From assembly GCF_003386285.1 (NCBI RefSeq), contig NZ_QPNC01000028.1, positions 1-64,000 on the forward strand: DNA of 64,000 nucleotides. The letters are read 5' to 3'. Shown one piece after another: positions 7,699 through 16,149 of this stretch. This stretch comes from Nocardiopsis sp. FIRDI 009. Lineage in GTDB: Bacteria; Actinomycetota; Actinomycetes; Streptosporangiales; Streptosporangiaceae. A model generated the notes under the pieces. The model was not told the origin of the DNA. It saw only the letters and a list, made by a program, of their open reading frames with translations, and searched no databases. Numbering within the stretch: position 1 is the stretch's first letter; each line of letters begins with the position of its first letter. The position numbers were made by a program, and so were the translations under genes.

Positions 7699-9918
7699 TC
7701 AGCCCCGGGCCAGCCGCAGCACCCGCGCCACGATGCCCTCGCCGACGGTCGCGGTCAGGATCGACTCGGGGTGGAACTGCACCCCGTACCACCGCGCCTC
7801 GGTGTCCTCGATCGCCATCACCACGGGGTGCTCGCCGTCCAGGACGGCGGTGACGTCGAAGTTCTTCACCAGTTCGGGCAGCGTGTAGGTGGAGTGGTAG
7901 CGGGCGGCGGGGAAGACCTCCTCCTCGCCGAGCCCCTCCAGCAGCCTCCCGCCGGACACCCGGACCCGGCCGGGTTTGCCGTGCACGGGTTCGTCGAGCG
8001 TGCGCAGCTCGCCCCCGGCGTGCTCGACCATCGCCTGGAGCCCCAGGCACACACCGAACACCGGCAGTCTCCGGGCGGCCAGTTCGTCCAGCAGCTTCGC
8101 CGTCCCGAAGTCCTCGGGCAGGCCCGGCCCGGGCGAGAGCACCACCAGGTCGGGCGCGAACCGGTCGAACAGACGGGGGTCGAACCCGTAGCGGACGGTG
8201 GTCACCTCGGCCCCGTGCCTGCGGACGTAGTCGGCCAGGGTGTTGACGAAGGAGTCCTCGTGGTCGACCAGCAGGACCCGCATCCCCTCGCCGGGGAGTT
8301 CGGCGGCGGGCTCGGAGGCGCGATCGGCGGAGCCGTCGTGCGGGGTCCGCGGCCCGTCCTCCCGCTCGCCCAGGGCGAGCGTCTCCAGCAGAGCGCGCGC
8401 CTTGAGGAAGGTCTCGCGCTCCTCGGCCTCGGGGTCGGAGTCGTAGAGCAGGGTCGCCCCGACCCGGACGGTGGCCACGCCGTTCTGGATGTGCGCGGTG
8501 CGCAGGGTCAGGCCGGTGTTCATGGAGCCGTCGAAGTTGAGGACGCCGACGGCGCCTCCGTACCAGCGGCGGGGGCTGGTCTCGTGCTGCTCGATGAACC
8601 GCATCGCCCAGGTCTTGGGCGCCCCGGTGACGGTGACCGCCCACATGTGGGTGAGGAAGGCGTCGAGGGCGTCGAAGTCCCTGCGCAGGGTGCCCTCGAT
8701 GTGGTCGACGGTGTGGATGAGCCGCGAGTACATCTCGATCTGGCGGCGGCCGATCACCCGCACGCTGCCCGGTTCGCACACCCGCGACTTGTCGTTGCGG
8801 TCCACGTCGGTGCACATGGTCAGCTCGGACTTCTCCTTGACCGAGGAGAGCAGCTCCTGGATGTTCTCCGCGTCGCCGAGGGCGTCCTCGCCGCGGCTGA
8901 TGGTGCCGGAGATCGGGCAGGTCTCCACCCGCTGGCCGGTCCCGGGCTCGCCGGTGACGCGGACGAACATCTCCGGGGAGGCGCCGACCAGGTACTCCCC
9001 CTCGCCGAGGTTGAAGAAGAACTCGTAGGGCGCGGGGTTGCGCTCGCGCAGCAGTTCGTAGAAGCGGGCCGGGGAGGAGCAGCGGGCGTAGGTGCGGTGG
9101 CCGGGCACCACCTCGAACAGGTCGCCGCGCCGGAACCTCTCCTTGGCGTCGGCGACGATGCGGGCGTAGGAGCCGGGTTCGGGCCCCTCGGGGACCTCGG
9201 CGGCGACCACCCGCGGGGTCGGTTCGGTGACGCGCTCCAGCCCGTCGGTGCTGGCCTCGGGGCGGTCGCCGTCGGCGGGGATGGTGAACTCGTAGGTGTA
9301 GCGCACGCAGGTCTCGCGCTTGCGGTCGCGGACGACGACGGCGTCGGGCAGGTGCAGGACCAGGTCGCGGTCGCCGGGGTCGCGGTCGATGTGCGGCTCG
9401 ATGGGCTCGAACTGGAAGGCCAGGTCGTAGCCGAACGCGCCGTACAGGCCCAGGTTGGCGTCCTCGGGGCTGCTCATCGCGGCGATGACGGCCCGGATCG
9501 CGGTGAAGACGCTGGGGCGGCGGCTGCGCTCCTCCTCGGTGAAGAACTCCCCCGGGCCGGGTTCGGGGACGGTGACCGCCACGCGGTCGGCGTCCCGTTC
9601 GCGGTCCTCGGCGGCGCCCACGGAGACCAGCGCGTCGGCCACGACGGGCAGCAGGACCCGGCCTCGGGCGTTGAGGGCGGTGGCGATGACGCGGCGGCCG
9701 CGCGCGATGACCTCCAGGCACGGGTCCACGTACCCCAGGTGCCAGCGCGAGTAGCGGCCCGGGTACTCCATCCCGGAGGAGAGGACGCCGCCGCGGCGGT
9801 GCTCGACCGCCTGGACGAGGTCGGTGAGCAGCTCGGGGTCGCAGTCGGAGGCGGTACGGCGGACGGTCACGCCGCCCTGGGTGCGATACGTGGTGGTCGA
9901 GGCGTCGCTGGGGTTCAC
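7699..9918 (-). CDS. trpEG: Fused anthranilate synthase TrpE-TrpG
   Basis: This 739-residue fusion makes anthranilate from chorismate and glutamine, the first step of tryptophan synthesis. The N-terminal chorismate-binding part (about residues 20-520) contains GMEYPGRYSRWHLGYVDP, the PEMFVRV and CPISGTISRGED motifs, and TVTGAPKTWAMRFI near its end. A linker joins it to a class I glutamine amidotransferase (about 550-739) with VLLVDHEDSFVNTLADY, the nucleophile loop GVCLGLQAM and the histidine motif FHPESI. A GTG at 9918 was chosen because GAAGGA lies 6 bases upstream; the longer GTG at 9957 has no site and would fall in the attenuator. The rhizobial and Streptomyces venezuelae enzymes have the same fused layout. 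A leader peptide and terminator hairpin precede it. Confidence 0.95.
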   Translation of the reverse strand: MNPSDASTTTYRTQGGVTVRRTASDCDPELLTDLVQAVEHRRGGVLSSGMEYPGRYSRWHLGYVDPCLEVIARGRRVIATALNARGRVLLPVVADALVSVGAAEDRERDADRVAVTVPEPGPGEFFTEEERSRRPSVFTAIRAVIAAMSSPEDANLGLYGAFGYDLAFQFEPIEPHIDRDPGDRDLVLHLPDAVVVRDRKRETCVRYTYEFTIPADGDRPEASTDGLERVTEPTPRVVAAEVPEGPEPGSYARIVADAKERFRRGDLFEVVPGHRTYARCSSPARFYELLRERNPAPYEFFFNLGEGEYLVGASPEMFVRVTGEPGTGQRVETCPISGTISRGEDALGDAENIQELLSSVKEKSELTMCTDVDRNDKSRVCEPGSVRVIGRRQIEMYSRLIHTVDHIEGTLRRDFDALDAFLTHMWAVTVTGAPKTWAMRFIEQHETSPRRWYGGAVGVLNFDGSMNTGLTLRTAHIQNGVATVRVGATLLYDSDPEAEERETFLKARALLETLALGEREDGPRTPHDGSADRASEPAAELPGEGMRVLLVDHEDSFVNTLADYVRRHGAEVTTVRYGFDPRLFDRFAPDLVVLSPGPGLPEDFGTAKLLDELAARRLPVFGVCLGLQAMVEHAGGELRTLDEPVHGKPGRVRVSGGRLLEGLGEEEVFPAARYHSTYTLPELVKNFDVTAVLDGEHPVVMAIEDTEARWYGVQFHPESILTATVGEGIVARVLRLARG

Positions 9919-9985
9919 GGCCGGTCCTTCGGGCGCTGTGGTCGGTCGGGTGGTCACACCGGCCGGGGCCGTGGAAACGCGAAAC

Positions 9986-10006
9986 GACCGCCGGTCCGGG
10001 GCGGTC
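9986..10006 (-). terminator. Attenuator hairpin between trpL and trpEG
   Basis: On the minus strand a 7-bp GACCGCC/GGCGGTC stem with a 7-base loop is followed by GTTTCGCGTTT, the only T-rich stretch nearby. It begins 34 bases after the trpL stop and ends 68 bases before the trpEG start, the expected place for an attenuation terminator. Confidence 0.6.
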
Positions 10007-10039
10007 GCTGGTCTCGGGTATACGAACCGGGTGCACCGC

Positions 10040-10087
10040 CTAGGAGCGGCGCCACCACTGGGTGTGAAGGGTGGTCTCGGTTCGCAT
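10040..10087 (-). CDS. trpL: trp leader peptide
   Basis: A 15-residue reading frame, MRTETTLHTQWWRRS, lies 121 bases upstream of trpEG and contains two adjacent Trp codons. Leader peptides of this form with tandem Trp codons control trpE genes by ribosome-stalling attenuation, a mechanism reported for Streptomyces trp genes. A terminator-like hairpin follows. There is no ribosome site before the ATG, but a TACACT hexamer lies 7 bases upstream, so the leader is probably translated from a leaderless transcript. Low charged Trp-tRNA would stall the ribosome at the Trp codons and favour read-through into trpEG. Confidence 0.85.
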   Translation of the reverse strand: MRTETTLHTQWWRRS

Positions 10088-10094
10088 GCGACCG

Positions 10095-10100
10095 AGTGTA
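10095..10100 (-). promoter_or_regulatory. Candidate -10 element of the trpL-trpEG promoter
   Basis: TACACT on the minus strand, 7 bases before the trpL ATG, matches the TANNNT pattern of actinomycete housekeeping promoters. No convincing -35 hexamer is seen in the GC-rich sequence upstream. If it is used, transcription would start at or very near the ATG. Confidence 0.45.
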
Positions 10101-10171
10101 GCGGGTCACGCGGCCCCCGGCCACCACGACGGGCGGGCCGAAGCGAAGCGGAGGCCCAAGGAAGGCACGGC

Positions 10172-10969
10172 TCAGCCGCCCAGCCACCGGTAGCGGCGCT
10201 CGGGCCGACCGGCGGTCCCGTACCGCAGCCGCACCTCGGCGCGCCCCTGCTCGGTGAAGTACTCCAGGTAGCGGCGGGCGCTGACCCGCGACACCCCGGT
10301 CTGCTCCGCGCACTCGGCGGCCGACAGGTCCGCTGTGGCCCCGCCCTCGGACACCGCCCGGGTGAGCGCGGCGCGGACGAGGTCGGCGGTCTCCGGGGTC
10401 AGCCCCTTGGGCATGGTCCGGGCGGCGGTGCGCTCCGGGGGCCGGGCGGCCCCGAAGGCGCGGTCGACGGCGTCCTGGTCGGGCGCGGTGTCGGTGTCCA
10501 GGTCGCGGCGGAGCCGGGAGTACCCGCGCAGGCGCTCGACCAGTTCGGCGGGTTCGAAGGGCTTGATGAGGTACTGCACCGCGCCGCCGCGCAGCGCCTG
10601 GCGGACGGTGGCGCCGTCCCGGGCGGCCGTGATCACCAGGACGTCGACCTCCGGCAGGTCGGCGCCCGCGTCGGGGCCGCGCAGGCGGCGCAGCACGTCG
10701 ATGCCGTTCATGTCGGGCAGGTAGACGTCCAGGAGCACCAGGTCGGGGCGGGTCCGGGAGACCATCTCCAGCGCCTCGGCTCCGGTCCGCGCCTCCCCGA
10801 CCACGGTGAAACCGGGCAGGCGCTCGACCAGGGCCCGGTGGACGCGCGCCACCATGAAGTCGTCGTCGACGATGAGCGTGCGCACCGTCGGTTCCCCGCC
10901 GGAGGCGCCCCGCGGCCTCTCCCCCGCCGCGCCCCGGTCACCACCGTCGGCGGCTCGACTCGTGCTCAT
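10172..10969 (-). CDS. CitB/DcuR-type response regulator
   Basis: This 265-residue response regulator has a receiver domain (about residues 28-155) with acidic pocket LIVDDD (35-37), phosphoacceptor Asp81 (LVLLDVYLPD), the Thr of VITAARD, and Lys in YLIKPFEP. The C-terminal part has a helix-turn-helix (LSAAECAEQTGVSRVSARRY) as found in CitB/DcuR regulators of carboxylate uptake. Its ATG overlaps the stop of the sensor kinase gene (ATGA), so the two are translationally coupled. The transporter genes on the other side of the kinase are the obvious target. Confidence 0.93.
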   Translation of the reverse strand: MSTSRAADGGDRGAAGERPRGASGGEPTVRTLIVDDDFMVARVHRALVERLPGFTVVGEARTGAEALEMVSRTRPDLVLLDVYLPDMNGIDVLRRLRGPDAGADLPEVDVLVITAARDGATVRQALRGGAVQYLIKPFEPAELVERLRGYSRLRRDLDTDTAPDQDAVDRAFGAARPPERTAARTMPKGLTPETADLVRAALTRAVSEGGATADLSAAECAEQTGVSRVSARRYLEYFTEQGRAEVRLRYGTAGRPERRYRWLGG

Positions 10970-12594
10970 GACCCGTTCCCCTCGTCGTCGTGGCGGTCGT
11001 ACAGGACGGCGGTGAACTCGGAGCCCGAGACGGTGGCCTCGCCGCCGCAGCGCGCGCACACCAGGCTCACGATGGCCAGGCCGAGACCGCGTTTGCGGCC
11101 CGAACCGCCCTTGGTGGTGTACCCGTGCTGGAACACCTCGTCGGCGAGTTCGCTCGGCACGCCCGGGCCCGAGTCGCGCACGGACACGCGCACCGGGTCG
11201 CCGTCCCCGCCGACCACGTCCACCTCCACCCAGGCGGGCCGGTCCGGCCCGGCGTTCTGGGTGGCCGCGTCCAGCGCATTGTCCACCAGGTTGGCCACGA
11301 CCGTGACCAGGTCGGCGGCCAGCTCCTCGGAGAGCTGGCCGAGCCGGGCGCCGGGCGCCACCCTCAACCGGGCGCCCTGTTCGGCGGCCACGCTCGCCTT
11401 GGCGATGAGCAGGGCGGCCACCGACGGGTCCTGGATCCGCTCGGTGACCTGGGCGCTCAGCCGGGCGCGGGCGCCGCCGATCTGGCTGACGTAGCGTGCC
11501 GCCTCGTCGTACTCGGACAGTTCCAGCAGACCGGAGATGACGTGCAGCCGGTTGGCGAACTCGTGGGCCTGCGCGCGCAGGGTGTCGGTGGTGGTCTTGC
11601 TGGCGTCGAGCTCGTGCTGGAGTTCCACCAGGTCGGTGCGGTCGCGCATGGTGGTGACCGAGCCGACCGCGCGCCCCTCGGTCGCCAGCGGCATCCGGTT
11701 GAGCGCGACCAGCCGGTCTCCGACGGCCACGACGGTGTCGCGGCCGCGCACCCGCCCGACCAGGACGTCGCGCAGGTCGTCGGGGACGTCGAGGTCGGCG
11801 AGCGCGGCGCCGACGCTGTCGGGGGGCAGGTCGAGCAGGCGGACGGCGGCGTCGTTGACCAGGGTGACGCGGTCGTCGGCGTCCAGGCCGAGGACCCCCT
11901 CCTTGAGGCCGTGCAGCATGGCCTCGCGGTGTTCCACCAGCCGGGTGATCTGCTCGGGTTCCAGGCCCAGGGTCTGGCGTTTGACCCGGCGGGACAGCAG
12001 CAGCGATCCGACCACGCCGAGCACGCTGGCGATGCCGAGGTAGACGAGCAGGTTCGGGGTGGCCAGCACGAGCAGTTCCCCGGGTCCCGGGTAGTCGCTG
12101 CCCGCGACGACGACGCCGAGGATCGTCCCGCCCTCGCCGATGACGGGGACGGCGGCGGCGACCGTGCGCTGGCCGTCGACGTCGGTCACCCCGGTCCAGG
12201 CGCGGCCGCCCAGCGCGGTGGCCACCCCCGGCAGGTCGGCGTCGGTGGCGTCGGCGACGGGACCGGGGTCGAGGGTGATCGGCGCGCCCGCCGCGTCGTG
12301 GACCACGACCAGGTCGGCCCCGGACAGGGCGCGGACGCTCTCGGCCAGGGGCGCCAGGACCTCCCTGCGGTCGGGCTCGCGCAGGCCGACGCGCACGGTG
12401 TCGCGGGCGGCGGTGCTCTCGGCGACGGCGAGCATACGCCTGCTCTCGGTCTGGCGCAGGCGGGCGTCGGACTGGGCGAGGGACACGGCGCCCACCATGA
12501 CCAGGACGATGACGATGATGCCGAGCTGGAGGGCGAGGAACTGTCCGGCGAGGGTGAGCCGCCGCCCCGGCCCCGCGCCGTCGGTTCCGTTCAC
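10966..12594 (-). CDS. CitA/DcuS-type sensor histidine kinase
   Basis: This 542-residue membrane kinase senses an extracellular ligand, likely a di- or tricarboxylate. A first membrane helix (LALQLGIIVIVLVMVGAV) is followed by an extracytoplasmic sensor domain of about 140 residues, a second helix (VYLGIASVLGVVGSLLLS), a cytoplasmic PAS domain (EGVLGLDADDRVTLVNDAAV), and a kinase core. The phosphorylated His lies in RAQAHEFANRLHVISGLLEL, the form used by the CitA family. The ATP-binding domain has NLVDNALDAA, DSGPGVP and GLGLAIV. A GTG at 12594 was chosen because the residues encoded upstream are Cys- and Arg-rich and unlike the family. It is divergent from tctC. Confidence 0.92.
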   Translation of the reverse strand: MNGTDGAGPGRRLTLAGQFLALQLGIIVIVLVMVGAVSLAQSDARLRQTESRRMLAVAESTAARDTVRVGLREPDRREVLAPLAESVRALSGADLVVVHDAAGAPITLDPGPVADATDADLPGVATALGGRAWTGVTDVDGQRTVAAAVPVIGEGGTILGVVVAGSDYPGPGELLVLATPNLLVYLGIASVLGVVGSLLLSRRVKRQTLGLEPEQITRLVEHREAMLHGLKEGVLGLDADDRVTLVNDAAVRLLDLPPDSVGAALADLDVPDDLRDVLVGRVRGRDTVVAVGDRLVALNRMPLATEGRAVGSVTTMRDRTDLVELQHELDASKTTTDTLRAQAHEFANRLHVISGLLELSEYDEAARYVSQIGGARARLSAQVTERIQDPSVAALLIAKASVAAEQGARLRVAPGARLGQLSEELAADLVTVVANLVDNALDAATQNAGPDRPAWVEVDVVGGDGDPVRVSVRDSGPGVPSELADEVFQHGYTTKGGSGRKRGLGLAIVSLVCARCGGEATVSGSEFTAVLYDRHDDEGNGS

Positions 12595-12769
12595 GGCCGC
12601 CCCGCCGCGGTCGCGGCAGCCGCCGTGAACACTACGAACACAACGTCCGTTACCTCCGTTGTCCGCACAATCATCACAACACTTCTCACTGGTGTTTCCG
12701 TCTGTTTGCCTGTGTGTCGCCTCACAAGAGATCCGGAACACACCCGGTGGCATCCCCTACGGAGACACT
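12595..12769. promoter_or_regulatory. Divergent promoter region, two-component genes / tctCBA
   Basis: The 175 bases between the kinase and tctC are visibly AT-richer than the flanking genes and contain repeated TTGT/ACAA-type half sites (for example near 12659 and 12671-12681). Both promoters and the response regulator binding site are expected here. I cannot assign individual -10 and -35 boxes with confidence. Confidence 0.45.
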
Positions 12770-13813
12770 ATGCGGCGCATCACATCCCCTTTCCCGTCCA
12801 GACCCGGAACCGGGCTGACCAGAGCCCGGGCGCTGCGGCTGGCCGCGGCCGCCGCCGTCCTCCCGCTGGCCGTGGCGGCCTGCGGTGAGAGCGGTGGGAC
12901 CACCGACGCCGACGGCGCGTGGGAGCCGAACCGCCCGATCGAGATCACCGCGCCCGCCGCGACCGGCGGCGGCTGGGACACGCTCGCCCGCACGAGCGCC
13001 CGCCTGCTGGAGTCGGAGGGGCTGGTCGACCAGTCGGTCCAGGTGGTCAACAAACCGGGCGCGGGCGGCGCGATCGGCTGGGCCTACGTGGCGGGCCGCG
13101 AGGCCGACCCGCACACACTGTTCGTGACCAGCCCGCCCATCATCCTGGTGCCGATGGCGGGCGACTCCGAGTACGACCACGAGGACTTCACCCCGATCGC
13201 GCGGCTGGCCACCGACTACATGGTCTACCTGGTTCCCGCCGACTCGGAGATGGAGACCTTCGACGACCTGGTCGAGACGGTGGACGCGGGCGGCGCCAAC
13301 ATCGGCGGCGGCTCCGGCCCCGGCAGCATGGACCACGTGGCGCTGGCGGGCGCGGTCAACGCGGCGGGCGGCGACGCGGCCGGGATCAGCTACGTGCCCT
13401 TCGACGGCGGCGGCGAGGCCATGACCGCCCTGCTCGGCGGACACGTGGACGCGGCGGTCGCGGGCGCCAGCGAGGCCGCGGGCATGCTGGAGGCCGGAGA
13501 GCTGCGGGCGCTGGCCATCTCCTCCCCCGAGCCGGTGGCGGCCTACCCGGACGTGCCCACGCTGCTCGACCAGGACGTCGACTTCACCTTCGACATCTGG
13601 CGCGGCGTCATGGCCCCAGCCGGGCTGGAGGAGGCCCAGGTCGCCTACTACGAGGACCTGTTCGCCGAGCTGATGGAGACCGAGGCGTGGCAGCGGGAGT
13701 CGGCCTCGCTCGGCTGGACCGACGCCTACCAGAACAGTGACGACTTCGGCGCGTTCCTCGACGAGCGGCGTTCGGAGTTCACCGAGATCCTGACCGAGGT
13801 CGGGCTCCAGTGA
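12770..13813 (+). CDS. tctC: TctC-type substrate-binding lipoprotein
   Basis: This 347-residue periplasm-type binding protein belongs to the Bug/TctC family and delivers a carboxylate to the TctAB membrane complex. A signal sequence ends in a lipobox (LAVAAC, lipidated Cys38). The TctC features PIEITAPAATGGGWDTLAR, VVNKPGAGGAIGW and YVPFDGGGEAMTALLGGHVD are present. GGAG lies 5 bases before the ATG. It is the first gene of the operon, and its stop is followed within 15 bases by tctB. The substrate may be citrate or another di/tricarboxylate; the sequence does not decide. Confidence 0.93.
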   Translation: MRRITSPFPSRPGTGLTRARALRLAAAAAVLPLAVAACGESGGTTDADGAWEPNRPIEITAPAATGGGWDTLARTSARLLESEGLVDQSVQVVNKPGAGGAIGWAYVAGREADPHTLFVTSPPIILVPMAGDSEYDHEDFTPIARLATDYMVYLVPADSEMETFDDLVETVDAGGANIGGGSGPGSMDHVALAGAVNAAGGDAAGISYVPFDGGGEAMTALLGGHVDAAVAGASEAAGMLEAGELRALAISSPEPVAAYPDVPTLLDQDVDFTFDIWRGVMAPAGLEEAQVAYYEDLFAELMETEAWQRESASLGWTDAYQNSDDFGAFLDERRSEFTEILTEVGLQ

Positions 13814-13827
13814 CGACGGAGGACACC

Positions 13828-14541
13828 ATGACCCCGCGTGAGTCGGGCTCTGAGGGGGCGGCCCCGCTCCGCCCCCTCGGGGGGTCCGGGGCCCCCGGCG
13901 CCCCGGTGCGGTCCGAGGGCTCCGGGAACAGGCGGACCTTCGGGTTCAGCAACCGGACGGTGGCGGTGGCGCTCGCCGTGTTCGCGCTCGGCTACCTGGT
14001 CCTCGCCTTCCAGGTGCCCGAGTACACGGCGGTGAACGTCCCCGTGCAGCCGGGCACCCTGCCGCGTTGGCTCGGAGCGGTGCTGCTGGTGCTGGCGGTG
14101 CTGTTGTTCTTCCAACGCACCCCGGACGCGACCGACGACGAGGCGGCTCCGGAGGACGAGGCGGCGGACGGCGGTACGGCTCCCCGCGACGGGTCGGACG
14201 GTGACGGTCCGGGCGCGGAGGACGGCGGACCGGCCGCGACCGGGAAGGGGGCCGCGTCCGCTCCGGGCTGCGCCACCGGCACGGGCGCGCTGGGCCGGTT
14301 GCGGGACCCGCGTCTGGAGGTCGCGCTGTTCGTCGCGGCGCTCATCGTGTACGTGGCGCTGTTCGAGCCGCTCGGGTTCATCCTGTCCACGGCCCTGTAC
14401 CTGGGTTCGACGACCGTCTACCTGGGCTACCGCCGCCACGTGGCCACCGCCGCGGTCGCGGTGGGCGTACCCCTGGTGCTGTACCTGGCCATGTCCGAGG
14501 GGCTGGGCGTCGTCCTGCCGAGCGGACCGCTCCCGTTCTGA
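13828..14541 (+). CDS. tctB: TctB-type small membrane subunit
   Basis: This 237-residue protein is the small transmembrane subunit of the tripartite tricarboxylate transporter. Four hydrophobic segments are visible: VAVALAVFALGYLVLAF, WLGAVLLVLAVLLFF, a pair beginning VALFVAALIVYVALF, and VAVGVPLVLYLAMSEGLGV. Between helices 2 and 3 lies an acidic, low-complexity insert of about 70 residues (DATDDEAAPEDEAADGG and onward) that is longer than in most TctB proteins. The ATG at 13828 with GGAGG five bases upstream was preferred over an overlapping GTG at 13810. Confidence 0.88.
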   Translation: MTPRESGSEGAAPLRPLGGSGAPGAPVRSEGSGNRRTFGFSNRTVAVALAVFALGYLVLAFQVPEYTAVNVPVQPGTLPRWLGAVLLVLAVLLFFQRTPDATDDEAAPEDEAADGGTAPRDGSDGDGPGAEDGGPAATGKGAASAPGCATGTGALGRLRDPRLEVALFVAALIVYVALFEPLGFILSTALYLGSTTVYLGYRRHVATAAVAVGVPLVLYLAMSEGLGVVLPSGPLPF

Positions 14542-14569
14542 CCCCACCGAGGCGAAAGACACCCTCACC

Positions 14570-16129
14570 ATGCTCGACCAACTCGTCCAGGGGTTCGCGG
14601 TAGCGGTCACCCCGCAGAACCTGCTCTTCGTCCTCATCGGCGTGCTCGCGGGCACGGTCATCGGCATCCTGCCGGGGCTGGGCCCGATGAGCGCGATCGC
14701 GCTGATGATCCCCATCGCCTACGGCATGGACCCGACCTCGGCGATCATCATGCTGGCCGGGGTCTACTACGGGGCGATCTTCGGCGGCTCCACCTCCTCC
14801 ATCCTGCTCAACGCCCCGGGCGTGGCCGGTACCGTCGCCACGTCGTTCGACGGCTACCCGATGGCCCGCCAGGGGAAGGCGGGCAAGGCGCTGGCGATCG
14901 CCGCGCTGTCGTCCTTCACCGGCGGCACGATCGGCGTCGTGGGCCTGATGATGATCGCGCCCAGCCTGGCGTCGTTCGCGGTCAGCTTCGGCCCGACGGA
15001 GTACTTCGCCCTGATGGTGCTGGGTCTGACCGCCGTGGTCTCCCTGGCCGGGCGCGACCTCGTCAAGGGGCTCGTCTCGGCGGTCGTGGGGGTGATGGTC
15101 GCGCTCGTGGGCATCGACTCCCAGACCGCGATCACCCGGTTCACCTTCGACCTGCCCGAGCTGTTCGAGGGGGTGGAGTTCCTCATCGTGGCGCTCGGCG
15201 TGTTCGCCCTGGCCGAGGTACTCGTGATGCTCAACCGCCGCGGGCGGGGCGGCGCCCGGGGCGGTGTCACCTCGCTCCGGCTGAGCGGGCGGGAGCTGGC
15301 GCGGATCACCCCGCCGACGCTGCGCTCGGGCGTCCTGGGCTTCTTCACCGGTGTGCTGCCGGGCGCGGGGGCGACCGTGGCGTCCTTCCTGTCCTACTCG
15401 ACGGAGAAGCGCATCGCCAAGGACGGCGCCACGTTCGGGCGGGGCAACCCCAAGGGCGTGGCCGCGCCGGAGTCGGCCAACAACGCCGCCGCCGTGGGCT
15501 CGTTCGTCCCGCTGATGACGCTGGGTGTGCCCGGGTCGGGGACGACGGCGATCCTGCTCGGCGCGCTGCTGGTGCTGGGGGTGCAGCCGGGACCGTTGAT
15601 GCTCACCGACAACCCGGACATGTTCTGGGGCCTGGTCGCGTCGATGTACATCGGCAGCGCGGTGCTGCTCGTGCTGAACCTGCCGCTGATCCCGGTGTTC
15701 GCCAAGGTGCTCAAGACGCCGAAGGCCGTCCTGATCCCGCTGGTCGTCGTATTCTGCGTGGTGGGGGTGTACGGGCTCAGCTTCAGCGTGTTCGACCTGG
15801 GTCTGCTGACCGCGTTCGGCGTGGTCGGCTTCCTCATGCGGCAGAACGACTTCCCGGCCGCGCCGATGATCCTGGGGCTGATCCTGGGCGGGCTCATGGA
15901 GAAGTCCATGCGCCAGGCCCTCCAGATCTCCGGTGGGGACTGGTCGGTGTTCGTGACCGAGCCGATCTCCGCGGCGCTCGTCGCCCTGGCGGTGCTGTCG
16001 ATGGTTCCGTCGCTGGTGCGGGCGGTCCGGGAGCGCGTGGCCGGTCGGTCCGCCGCCGGGGTCGCCGCCGCGTCCGCCGGTCGGGGCGCCGAGGAGGACT
16101 CCGACCGCGCGGAGTCGCTGAGGAGCTGA
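14570..16129 (+). CDS. tctA: TctA-type large membrane subunit
   Basis: This 519-residue protein is the large transport subunit, of normal family length, with about 12 membrane segments. Family motifs are clear: GILPGLGPMSAIALMIP near the N-terminus, GVYYGAIFGGSTSSILLNAPG (split here for length: the conserved part is GGSTSSILLN), and the second half repeat TGVLPGAGATVASFLSY. AAVGSFVPLMTLGVPGSGTT and the C-terminal GGLMEKSMRQ are also typical. It forms the membrane complex with TctB and takes substrate from the TctC proteins. The C-terminal 40 residues are Ala/Arg/Glu-rich and cytoplasmic. Confidence 0.95.
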   Translation: MLDQLVQGFAVAVTPQNLLFVLIGVLAGTVIGILPGLGPMSAIALMIPIAYGMDPTSAIIMLAGVYYGAIFGGSTSSILLNAPGVAGTVATSFDGYPMARQGKAGKALAIAALSSFTGGTIGVVGLMMIAPSLASFAVSFGPTEYFALMVLGLTAVVSLAGRDLVKGLVSAVVGVMVALVGIDSQTAITRFTFDLPELFEGVEFLIVALGVFALAEVLVMLNRRGRGGARGGVTSLRLSGRELARITPPTLRSGVLGFFTGVLPGAGATVASFLSYSTEKRIAKDGATFGRGNPKGVAAPESANNAAAVGSFVPLMTLGVPGSGTTAILLGALLVLGVQPGPLMLTDNPDMFWGLVASMYIGSAVLLVLNLPLIPVFAKVLKTPKAVLIPLVVVFCVVGVYGLSFSVFDLGLLTAFGVVGFLMRQNDFPAAPMILGLILGGLMEKSMRQALQISGGDWSVFVTEPISAALVALAVLSMVPSLVRAVRERVAGRSAAGVAAASAGRGAEEDSDRAESLRS

Positions 16130-16149
16130 CCTTCGAGGGGGCGGACCAC

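Noticed and set aside
7591-10101. Plus-strand open frame of 836 codons opposite trpEG
   Set aside because: Its product is Gly/Ala/Val-rich without domains, and it lies antisense to a gene with clear TrpE and TrpG motifs. High third-position G+C makes such frames common.
10990-12888. Plus-strand open frame of 632 codons opposite the sensor kinase
   Set aside because: The product is low-complexity (repeated Gly, Gln, Val, Asp) and antisense to a full CitA-type kinase.
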